Origin: CAZUSC01 sp964622915 | GTDB taxonomy: Bacteria > Patescibacteriota > Andersenbacteria > UBA10190 | DNA: 11,129 nucleotides | Reading direction: 5' to 3' | Assembly (NCBI GenBank): GCA_964622915.1 | Contig: CAZUSC010000048.1 | Span: 1-11,129 of the forward strand | Shown here: positions 5,443 to 11,129 of the stretch, piece after piece | Numbering within the stretch: position 1 is the first letter of the stretch | Layout: the number at the start of each line of letters is the position of its first letter | The notes under the pieces: generated by a model | Database searches by the model: none | Seen by the model: only the letters and a program-made list of their open reading frames with translations | What the model was told of the DNA's origin: nothing | Translations under genes and position numbers: made by a program

Positions 5443-7305
5443 GCTTTCACCGAAAGCTTTAACCGGAATCTTAAATAATTGGTAATTGGCTGTGGAGGCG
5501 ACTAACTGCCAGGCTGGTCGAATGAGAATAGGTCCAAATTGGGCGCGTTCAGCTGGGCCTACTAAAACATAGCCGGGAGTAAAATCAGGCAAACTATTAA
5601 TCTCTCCCTGGTAGAATCGTCCCAAGGCTTCTTCGCGGTCCCAGGGCAATCCTCCGTGGCTCCAGACATGCGCGGCGTAGCCCAAATAACGAGGGCGACC
5701 GGCTAATACAACGGGCGAGTTATGAATTGGCGCCGTTATAATACTGGCTCCCCTTTTGGTGGCGCCCTTAATTTCCTCGGCCATGGCAATGCCTTCTTTG
5801 TCCCATTCACCCCAGACGGTAGCAGTAGGCAACAACAATTTCCAAATATCTAGGCTCCCCGACAAAGTGTGCAGGACAATTAATAGCACCACCGCTCCTC
5901 GCCAGTGAATCGGCTGTGAGCGCTTAAGTATCTGGGCAGCCATCCAACTAATCAAAGGCAAGGAAAAAATTAACCAAAAAACTAATATTTTAAAATTATC
6001 CCAAGCCCAAGGCGCAAAAAGGAAAGTATTGCCGGCTATTAGTAACAACAGTCCGGATATCGCCAGGGCTTTGAGCGTCCGGGGTGCGCTAGTAAAGAGA
6101 CCAGCTACACCCAGCGGAATTAGCAGGCCAGTATTTTTCAGCCAGTACCACAGCCAGTTGTCGGTGCCGGCCATCCAGCCGGGACCCCAGCGGATAAAAG
6201 AACCGCCGGCTTGCTGTCCGCCGGCGTAATAGAGCACTTCCGGAATGCCAATGATGCCGGCCGTTAGGAAGAATAACAGCCAGTGCAAGCCGGGACTTAG
6301 TAAAAACAAACCAATGATAACGGGAATCATTACCAAGACGGTGTGAGCATGGAATAGAGGCAGCAGACCGGCTAAAACTCCGGCCAGCAAGAAGTGTTTA
6401 TCAGAGCGGCGGCCGGACGGCTGCAACAATAAGACAATAGCCAAGGCCAAGGGCAGACCAAACAAGAACGATCGTTGGGGTAAGAGCAAGCTGGTAATGG
6501 GATTTAAAAAATGAAATCCATTGGCATCTGTGCCGACCCCCGAGTAATCTCTCATTGGTAAGTGGGTCACGAATTGCGCCAAAGAAAGATTACTGGCTGT
6601 GAAGTCGGATCCAAAACGGATCCAGCCAAAAGTAGCGCCGCCAAATAACAACAGTAAAACCGCGATAATGCCGGCGGTTTTGTTACCGACGGAATAATTG
6701 CGCACCAGACAATAAAAAAGTGTCAGGATGAGTGGGATTAAAATAATAGCAGGATAGACAACGCTGCCAGCCAGCGAACTGCCGCCCGACAGCAGCATGC
6801 CGCTGAAAAAATTGGATAAGAAAGGGTAAGTCAGGCGGGTGCCAGCGAAGATAGGGTTTTCAGGCGGCACGGATTGGCCGGCGCTAAACATGGTGATATT
6901 AGCCGTATGCCAGGCAATATCGCCATAAGCGTTAACAATGCCGGTATAAAGACCGTCGTCCTTGGCTATTAATAGTTTGGGCACAATCAGCAGGCAGAGG
7001 GCGAGCGAACCAAGCAAAACTCCCAGAGCTACTTTATCCAGCGGCAAACTGCGCCAGTAATTCCAAGCACCCCGATATAGAAAAAACAGGGTAGCAACAA
7101 GCAGTAAAATTACTTCAATGACCAAAAGGGTTGAGGTGAGGGGTCGGCCGAGACTTACGACATATGTTAAGGTCGTGCTCACGGCCAAGCCGCCGATTGT
7201 ACCCACTAGCAGCAAGGAGATTTTTTCCGCCATTATTTTTGCCCAAGCTAAAACGCTGACGCCAAACAGCGGAGGAATGATTAGTAGAGACAAGACAAGT
7301 AACAT
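5437..7305 (-). CDS. Polytopic membrane protein, GT-C glycosyltransferase-like
   Basis: The protein has 622 residues from the ATG at 7305; a TTG at 7320 would add five more. By eye the first 500 residues contain about 12 hydrophobic segments, starting at the N-terminus. The first large non-membrane loop follows the fourth segment and includes an acidic KDDG stretch and GDIAWHTANITMF (133-145, numbered from the TTG). This resembles the acidic, substrate-binding first loop of GT-C fold enzymes, which transfer sugars from polyprenyl-phosphate donors on the outer face of the membrane. An LPQRSFLFGLPLAL segment (280-293) is another conserved-looking stretch. After the last membrane segment, a soluble region of about 120 residues contains APIHNSPVVLAGRPRYLGY and YVLVGPAERAQF. 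No specific family is recognised with certainty. Its place beside gmd and rmd suggests a role in surface glycan assembly, perhaps as a glycosyltransferase, but the opposite strand means it is not in their operon. Confidence 0.72.
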   Translation of the reverse strand: MLLVLSLLIIPPLFGVSVLAWAKIMAEKISLLLVGTIGGLAVSTTLTYVVSLGRPLTSTLLVIEVILLLVATLFFLYRGAWNYWRSLPLDKVALGVLLGSLALCLLIVPKLLIAKDDGLYTGIVNAYGDIAWHTANITMFSAGQSVPPENPIFAGTRLTYPFLSNFFSGMLLSGGSSLAGSVVYPAIILIPLILTLFYCLVRNYSVGNKTAGIIAVLLLLFGGATFGWIRFGSDFTASNLSLAQFVTHLPMRDYSGVGTDANGFHFLNPITSLLLPQRSFLFGLPLALAIVLLLQPSGRRSDKHFLLAGVLAGLLPLFHAHTVLVMIPVIIGLFLLSPGLHWLLFFLTAGIIGIPEVLYYAGGQQAGGSFIRWGPGWMAGTDNWLWYWLKNTGLLIPLGVAGLFTSAPRTLKALAISGLLLLIAGNTFLFAPWAWDNFKILVFWLIFSLPLISWMAAQILKRSQPIHWRGAVVLLIVLHTLSGSLDIWKLLLPTATVWGEWDKEGIAMAEEIKGATKRGASIITAPIHNSPVVLAGRPRYLGYAAHVWSHGGLPWDREEALGRFYQGEINSLPDFTPGYVLVGPAERAQFGPILIRPAWQLVASTANYQLFKIPVKAFGESE

Positions 7306-7347
7306 AAGCTTTTGGTACAAGTAGAATTGTCTGATGTCAATTAAAAA

Positions 7348-7427
7348 ATAGTAATTAGTAATTAGAAATCAGAAAATAGAAATTAGAAATTCGTCGTGCC
7401 TTACTTCTCATTCCTTATTCGCTTTCT
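7348..7427. repeat. 7-bp-periodic arrays in a divergent spacer
   Basis: Six exact-register units run from 7348 to 7389, mostly of the form NTAGNAA (ATAGTAA, TTAGTAA, TTAGAAA and variants). After a 10-base gap, four units in the opposite base composition run from 7400 to 7427 (CTTACTT, CTCATTC, CTTATTC, GCTTTCT). The 17 bases at 7410-7426 are identical to 5432-5448 at the other end of the membrane protein gene. This spacer lies between divergent genes, so these arrays are not confined to gene ends. Confidence 0.7.
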
Positions 7428-7443
7428 TAAGAAAACTATAACA

Positions 7444-7478
7444 GTTTTTTGCTTTTTGCCTTTTGGTTTTTAAGTTTA
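7444..7478. repeat. 7-bp-periodic T-rich array upstream of the beta-CASP gene
   Basis: Five 7-bp units run from 7444: GTTTTTT, GCTTTTT, GCCTTTT, GGTTTTT and AAGTTTA. The composition resembles the T-rich array before holA. It ends 10 bases before the start codon of the downstream gene and leaves no room for a normal Shine-Dalgarno sequence. Confidence 0.55.
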
Positions 7479-7488
7479 GTATTACTAC

Positions 7489-8895
7489 ATGGCCACAGTA
7501 ACTTTTTATGGTGCAGCGGGCAGTGTGACCGGCAGCAAGCATTTAGTAGAGGCTAACGACAAGCGTATTCTATTAGACTGTGGATTGTTTCAGGGATTAC
7601 CCGATGTACACGAACGCAACCGCAGCTTCTCCTTCCCACCAGAATCAATTGATTACGTGATAGTGTCCCATGCCCACCTTGACCACATTGGTATGTTGCC
7701 GTTGTTGGTCAAAAGAGGTTTTAAGGGAAGCATCTTTGCTACTCCCGCCACGCGGGATGTTGCCCAATATATGTTGGCCGACATGGCTGGCATTGAAGAG
7801 CAGGATGCCGCCTACCGGCTCCGCCACCACGTCGGCGCCCCAGATGAAAGAGAGCCCCTGATTACTTCTGATGATGTTGCTCCCGCCATGCGCCAGTTTG
7901 TCGAGATCCCTTATGCCCGCGCACACGAGGGTTGGCAAGAAATAACGGACGGCCTCAAGCTTAAATTCTATGACGCTGGGCACATTTTAGGATCCGCCGT
8001 CAGTGTGCTCGCCTTTGCTACTAGCAAGGGCGATCAGCGCTTAGTTTATAGCGGAGACTTGGGTCCGCCGGGCCTGCCTCTGCTGCGTGATCCGGAAGTG
8101 GTGGCGGAGGAGGCCAGTACCCTGATTTTAGAAAGTACGTATGGCAGCCGCAGTCATGAGCCTTATGCAAAAGCCTTAGACCGCTTTGCGTCGACTATTA
8201 ATACGATCTGTGAGCAGCGCGGCAAAATTATCGTGCCAGCTTTTTCTTTAGGCCGCACGCAGCACTTGGTATATGTCATTCATAAGTTAGTTGATCAAGG
8301 AAAAATTCCCCGCTTCCCTATCTATGTTGACTCACCTCTTGGCTCCAATATTACCGACATCTATCATCGACACGCCGAGGATTATGATGTGGACACTCAA
8401 CGCGATTTTGCCGGTCAAGCGCATGGGCCGCTCGCTTTTCGAAATTTAACTTATACGCACACCGTGGAAGAATCCAAAGAGCTTAACAATATATCTGGTC
8501 CACTGATGATTATTGCTTCTTCCGGAATGATGACGGCCGGACGCGTCATTCATCACTTGCGACATAATTTGGGGGATGCCAACACGGCGATTCTTATCAC
8601 GGGTTACCAAGCAGCCGGGACCCTCGGCCGCCGTCTGCTAGAGGGCGCCGAGCGAGTAGAGCTACATGGTGAGTGGTTTAATGTCCGCGCCTCTATCCAT
8701 CTCTTTAACGAATTTTCGGCGCACGCTGATCGCGACCAGTTGCAAGCTTATGCTGAAACAATCAAAGGATTAAGACAGGTGGTATTGGTTCATGGTGAAC
8801 CCCACCAGGCGAATGACTTGCAAAAGCAACTAGCTTTAGCCCACCCCACCTGGGAAGTAATCAGGCCCGCGGAAGGCGACACGGTTGAATTTTAG
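7489..8895 (+). CDS. Metallo-beta-lactamase fold ribonuclease of the beta-CASP family
   Basis: This 468-residue protein has the full set of motifs of beta-CASP RNA-processing nucleases related to CPSF73/YSH1. Zinc-binding motif 2 is HAHLDH at residues 61-66. His165 lies in AGHILGS and Asp190 in YSGDLG, completing the two-metal site. The beta-CASP cap region follows from ESTYG (215-219, motif A), with PAFSLGRTQ at 250-258. SSGMMTAGR (344-352) and FSAHAD (409-414, with His412) come next, and the RMMBL segment ends with VLVHGE and His435. No signal peptide is seen, so it acts in the cytoplasm. The likely role is endo- or 5'-exonucleolytic RNA maturation or decay. The ATG at 7489 is supported by the immediately following beta-strand and GAAGSVTGS motif. 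The stop codon is part of a heptamer array. The members of this group without a dedicated name cannot be split further from motifs alone. Confidence 0.92.
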   Translation: MATVTFYGAAGSVTGSKHLVEANDKRILLDCGLFQGLPDVHERNRSFSFPPESIDYVIVSHAHLDHIGMLPLLVKRGFKGSIFATPATRDVAQYMLADMAGIEEQDAAYRLRHHVGAPDEREPLITSDDVAPAMRQFVEIPYARAHEGWQEITDGLKLKFYDAGHILGSAVSVLAFATSKGDQRLVYSGDLGPPGLPLLRDPEVVAEEASTLILESTYGSRSHEPYAKALDRFASTINTICEQRGKIIVPAFSLGRTQHLVYVIHKLVDQGKIPRFPIYVDSPLGSNITDIYHRHAEDYDVDTQRDFAGQAHGPLAFRNLTYTHTVEESKELNNISGPLMIIASSGMMTAGRVIHHLRHNLGDANTAILITGYQAAGTLGRRLLEGAERVELHGEWFNVRASIHLFNEFSAHADRDQLQAYAETIKGLRQVVLVHGEPHQANDLQKQLALAHPTWEVIRPAEGDTVEF

Positions 8896-8985
8896 GTTAT
8901 AGGTAGTAGTGAGTAGGTGGTAGAAAAACGACGATATTTCAATCACCTTACTAAAACCTATAACCTACAACCTACTCCCTAATTT
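8890..8985. repeat. Inverted pair of 7-bp-periodic arrays between convergent genes
   Basis: Five units of the form NNNTAGN run from 8890 to 8924, and five units beginning with CTA run from 8951 to 8985. The halves are imperfectly complementary: for example 15 of 17 bases match between 8905-8921 and the reverse complement of 8966-8982. The first TAG is the stop codon of the nuclease gene, and the last unit overlaps the stop of the minus-strand 76-residue protein. In the left half stop triplets occur in all three plus-strand frames. Shared words with 5401-5430 include CTACTCCCTA and AACCTATAACCT. Confidence 0.7.
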
Positions 8986-9214
8986 ATTTCTGCCAGCGGG
9001 GATCGTCAGGGCGCCATTGGCGGTTATGCTCGGCCGCTTGCTCAATAGCGTCTTGATGCTTGTCCATGCGCCGTGGATTACGGCGGCCATGCACCCTGTT
9101 GGCCAACAGCATGCCAATCACAAAGCCCGGCCCAAAGCCGATTAAGACATACAAAACAACAAAGGCCAAGGCCTGAAGCAAGCGCGCGATTATGGCTAAG
9201 CTCTCTGGAGACAT
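8984..9214 (-). CDS. Small single-pass membrane protein (76 aa), unknown function
   Basis: I do not recognise a family. Residues 5-40 form one long hydrophobic helix (LLQALAFVVLYVLIGFG continuing to FVIGMLLAN). A basic stretch follows (RVHGRRNPRRMDKHQ), then a polar, tryptophan-containing tail ending RPDDPRWQK. The positive charge after the helix predicts the C-terminus inside the cell. The gene begins 7 bp after the stop of another tiny membrane ORF (9222-9338), so the two look cotranscribed. The end of the helix (GFVIGMLLANRVHGR) resembles the corresponding part of that neighbour (GFILASLVMQAGR), hinting at a shared origin or interaction. Coding is supported by the convergent arrangement with the repeat array and by the coherent membrane topology, but not by homology I can name. 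Confidence 0.7.
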   Translation of the reverse strand: MSPESLAIIARLLQALAFVVLYVLIGFGPGFVIGMLLANRVHGRRNPRRMDKHQDAIEQAAEHNRQWRPDDPRWQK

Positions 9215-9221
9215 ACGATAA

Positions 9222-9338
9222 TTAGTAGCGCAGCTTGCGCCCCGCCTGCATTACTAAAGAAGCGAGAATAAACCCTAAGGTTATTCCGGTCAGAAAAAAC
9301 ACCCCCCACAAAAAAAGATGGTCGCCGATCGTTAACAT
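9222..9338 (-). CDS. Tiny single-pass membrane protein (38 aa), unknown function
   Basis: The ATG at 9338 opens a 38-codon frame ending in TAA at 9222. It begins MLTIGDHLFLWGVFF and consists of one hydrophobic helix (about residues 8-30) followed by a basic end (QAGRKLRY). The topology is the same as in the 76-residue protein just downstream: short N-terminus, one helix, positive inside. The 7-bp gap to the next start fits an operon. No family is recognised, and a frame this short could occur by chance. The well-placed start and stop and the similar helix ending GFILASLV support it. Confidence 0.5.
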   Translation of the reverse strand: MLTIGDHLFLWGVFFLTGITLGFILASLVMQAGRKLRY

Positions 9339-9397
9339 ATGATCTTAAGAGTATGGTTAATGACGCCAAGTGCCAAATCGAGCTAAAATGAACGTTG

Positions 9398-10000
9398 ATG
9401 ATTATTGATATTACGCGGGCTATCCACGAGAGCATGGCTATTTATCCGGGCAATCCTGTTGTCGTGGTGCAGCCGGTGCAGGCCGCCGGGCCCGCCACAA
9501 GTGCTTTGACTCGTTTGATACTTGGCACGCATACTGGCACGCACCTCGACGCCCCCGCCCATATTGATGCGCGTGGCGCCGGCACCGCCACATATTCTCT
9601 TAGCCAATTGAATGGTCCCGCCACCGTGCTGGATTTAACGGCTGTTTCGGCGGTAGTGAGTCGCCGAGACTTGCCGGCCAAGCTGCCCGCGCGTGTCTTA
9701 CTCAAGACTAAAAACTCCGCCGGTGACCCCGATCATTTTGACCCCGATTTTGTCGCTTTGGACGAATCAGCCGCTGAATATTTGGTGCAGCAACGGGTAA
9801 GGCTTGTTGGTATTGATGGGCCCTCCATTAAAAAACGGGGGAGCCAAGACAGCGTGCATCGCCAGCTCTTGGCGGCCGGCATCGCCATTGTCGAAGGGTT
9901 ATGGCTAGGTGAGGTGAAGCAGGGCGACTATGAGTTAATCTGTTTGCCGCTGTCGATTGATAGTGACGGCGCACCGGTGCGCGCTGTTTTGCGCAGCTAA
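9398..10000 (+). CDS. Cyclase family protein (kynurenine formamidase-like metal hydrolase)
   Basis: This protein of about 200 residues has the signature of the cyclase/KynB family of metal-dependent hydrolases. HTGTHLDAPAH at residues 45-55 supplies metal ligands His45, His49 and Asp51 and the nearby His55. The N-terminus (IIDITRAIHESMAIYPGNP) is the family's typical DLT-x-I-x-YPG start. The C-terminal half contains GIDGPSIKKRGSQDSVHRQLL (positions about 144-164) and an IVEGLWLGEV segment with the conserved glutamate. KynB hydrolyses N-formylkynurenine, but many members act on other amides or lactones and nothing nearby points to tryptophan breakdown, so the substrate is unknown. Start choice: an ATG at 9398, preceded directly by an in-frame TTG at 9395. 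No Shine-Dalgarno sequence helps decide. It is divergent from the two small membrane proteins. Confidence 0.88.
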   Translation: MIIDITRAIHESMAIYPGNPVVVVQPVQAAGPATSALTRLILGTHTGTHLDAPAHIDARGAGTATYSLSQLNGPATVLDLTAVSAVVSRRDLPAKLPARVLLKTKNSAGDPDHFDPDFVALDESAAEYLVQQRVRLVGIDGPSIKKRGSQDSVHRQLLAAGIAIVEGLWLGEVKQGDYELICLPLSIDSDGAPVRAVLRS

Positions 10001-10005
10001 ATCAA

Positions 10006-10048
10006 GCTTCGACTCTGTTCGGCTTAATCCGGAGTGTTTTATCGAAGC
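10006..10048. repeat. Inverted repeat between the cyclase gene and neuB
   Basis: GCTTCGA (10006-10012) and TCGAAGC (10042-10048) are perfectly complementary across 29 bases, which contain a smaller CGG/CCG pairing. It begins 5 bp after the cyclase stop. It could be a weak transcription end or attenuator-like structure, but no T tract follows, so its role is unclear. Confidence 0.35.
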
Positions 10049-10088
10049 GCAGTGGACAAATTGGCGGTAATGTAATAAGCATACGATT

Positions 10089-11129
10089 ATGTCAATACAA
10101 GCTATTGCTGTCGGTCAGCGCTTGCTCGGGCCTAACCATCCGACTTTTGTGATTGCGGAAGCGGGCATTAATCACAATGGCAGCTTACGGAGAGCACGTC
10201 AGCTCATTGACGCCGCCGTTGCTGCTGGCGCTGATGCTGTTAAGTTTCAAAAACGCAATTTAGCGGCCGTCTACCAGCAAAAAATTCTGGATAACCCTAA
10301 TGCGGCCGAACAAAAATATCAGTATCTCATCCCGCTCTTAAAAGAATTTGAGTTGCCCGATACTGCCTTTGTCGAATTGGAGCGCTATGCCCAGCAGCGC
10401 GGCATCATGTTTTTAGTAAATCCGTGGGATAAGCAAAGTTGTGACGACATCGAAGAATTATTACATATTCCGCTTTACAAAATCGGCTCACCCGATATGA
10501 CTAACCAGGAACTATTGGAATACGTTGCTCGCCTAAAAAAACCGATGATTATTTCTACGGGTATGTCGATGGAGGAGGAAATAAAAAAGATGGTGGAATT
10601 TATGCGGGGCACACGGGTGCCTTTCGCGCTGCTACATTGCAACAGCACCTACCCTGCCCCCTTTGATGAAATTAATCTCAAATACATGACTAAGTTGGCT
10701 GAATATGGAGTGCCAGTTGGATATTCTGGACATGAACGGGGCATGGCGGTGTCGATTGCCGCTGTGGCTATAGGGGCCTGCATTATTGAACGTCACATAA
10801 CAGTTAATAAATCATTAGAGGGGCCCGACCATAAAGCTAGCCTGCTGCCGGAGGAGTTCGTCGTCATGGTACGCGGGATTCGGGAAGTAGAAAAAGCTTT
10901 AGGCGAGCCGGTTAAGAAGTTGTCCAGAGGCGAAATAATGAATCGTGAAATACTGGGTAAAAGTATTGTGGCCGCCACTTATATAACGGATGGCACCATA
11001 ATTAGCCGCGCCATGTTAACAACCAAAAGTCCGGCCAAGGGTCTATCGCCCCAGCGCATGGCGGCGGTCGTTGGTCTTAAAGCCCCGCGTGATATTCCGG
11101 CGGGCGAAGCTTTAACGGCCGATGATTTA
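10089..11129 (+). CDS. neuB: NeuB-family nonulosonic acid synthase (sialic/legionaminic/pseudaminic type), 3' end beyond window
   Basis: An open frame of 347 codons runs from the ATG at 10089 to the window edge without a stop, so the end is missing. Family members are about 345-360 residues, so only a short tail should be absent. The enzyme condenses phosphoenolpyruvate with an N-acetylhexosamine to give a nine-carbon acidic sugar. The NeuB domain (about 20-275) shows AEAGINHNGSL (23-33), VKFQK (51-55), KIGSPD (131-136), STGMS (156-160), LLHCNSTYPAP (181-191), GYSGH with His215, ERHIT with His236, and GPDHKASL (245-252). His215 and His236 correspond to the two metal ligands known in Neisseria NeuB. 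Residues about 288-347 form the SAF antifreeze-like domain (KSIVAA, then KAPRDIPAGEALT). Which sugar is made cannot be told without neighbours such as neuC or neuA, which lie outside. The gene starts 88 bp after the cyclase gene. Confidence 0.9.
   Translation, partial: MSIQAIAVGQRLLGPNHPTFVIAEAGINHNGSLRRARQLIDAAVAAGADAVKFQKRNLAAVYQQKILDNPNAAEQKYQYLIPLLKEFELPDTAFVELERYAQQRGIMFLVNPWDKQSCDDIEELLHIPLYKIGSPDMTNQELLEYVARLKKPMIISTGMSMEEEIKKMVEFMRGTRVPFALLHCNSTYPAPFDEINLKYMTKLAEYGVPVGYSGHERGMAVSIAAVAIGACIIERHITVNKSLEGPDHKASLLPEEFVVMVRGIREVEKALGEPVKKLSRGEIMNREILGKSIVAATYITDGTIISRAMLTTKSPAKGLSPQRMAAVVGLKAPRDIPAGEALTADDL

Noticed and set aside
7306..7320. TTG start at 7320 for the membrane protein
   Set aside because: An ATG lies five codons downstream and neither has a ribosome site; the ATG is preferred, although the TTG cannot be excluded.
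7321..7342. TTGACA-like -35 box upstream of the membrane protein on the minus strand
   Set aside because: No acceptable -10 hexamer is found at the required distance.
7645..7983. Minus-strand 112-codon frame inside the beta-CASP gene
   Set aside because: It is a shadow of the well-supported nuclease gene on the plus strand.
9196..9435. Minus-strand 79-codon frame over the small-protein/cyclase gap
   Set aside because: It overlaps the start of the cyclase gene and both small membrane ORFs in another frame and has no coherent features; the 38-codon frame at 9222-9338 fits the context better.

Overview
This is a bacterial window with compact gene organisation and frequent strand switches. It carries core housekeeping genes (DNA polymerase III delta, ribosomal protein S20, TruB) next to cell-surface sugar genes. 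TGA acts as a stop (truB), so TGA has not been reassigned to an amino acid. Most starts lack an obvious Shine-Dalgarno sequence, and many spacers are filled with 7-bp-periodic low-complexity DNA. Together these suggest a candidate-phylum (Patescibacteria/CPR-like) genome, but that placement is inference with modest confidence.

Layout: holA (32-955, +) converges on rpsT (977-1243, -) across a small hairpin terminator. A repeat-rich spacer (1244-1411) contains heptamer repeats, a 47-bp inverted repeat and the truB terminator. truB (1412-2344, -) diverges from gmd (2376-4376, +) with only 31 bp between them. gmd is followed 6 bp later by rmd (4383-5336, +). A large membrane protein (5437-7305, -) converges on rmd and diverges from a beta-CASP metallo-beta-lactamase nuclease (7489-8895, +). 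Two tiny membrane proteins (8984-9214 and 9222-9338, -) follow, then a cyclase-family hydrolase (9398-10000, +) and a NeuB-family sialic/legionaminic acid synthase (10089 to the window end, +) that is still open at the edge.

The main discovery is in gmd. GDP-mannose 4,6-dehydratase is interrupted in frame by a complete 344-residue intein (2913-3944). It starts with Cys, ends His-Asn and is followed by Ser. It carries both LAGLIDADG motifs with their acidic residues and sits exactly between Glu and Ser of the family's conserved NHESPRRG motif. Removing it restores a normal 322-residue enzyme. Gmd and Rmd together would make GDP-D-rhamnose from GDP-mannose. The neighbouring GT-C-like membrane protein could act in surface glycan assembly, and NeuB would supply a nine-carbon acidic sugar, so the window has a cell-surface polysaccharide theme.

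The second notable structure is a set of 7-bp-periodic arrays, usually with TAG (or CTA on the other strand) at a fixed position in each unit. They occur before holA and in four of the longer spacers. At both repeat-rich convergent gene ends they are arranged as inverted pairs and contain the stop codons of the flanking genes.
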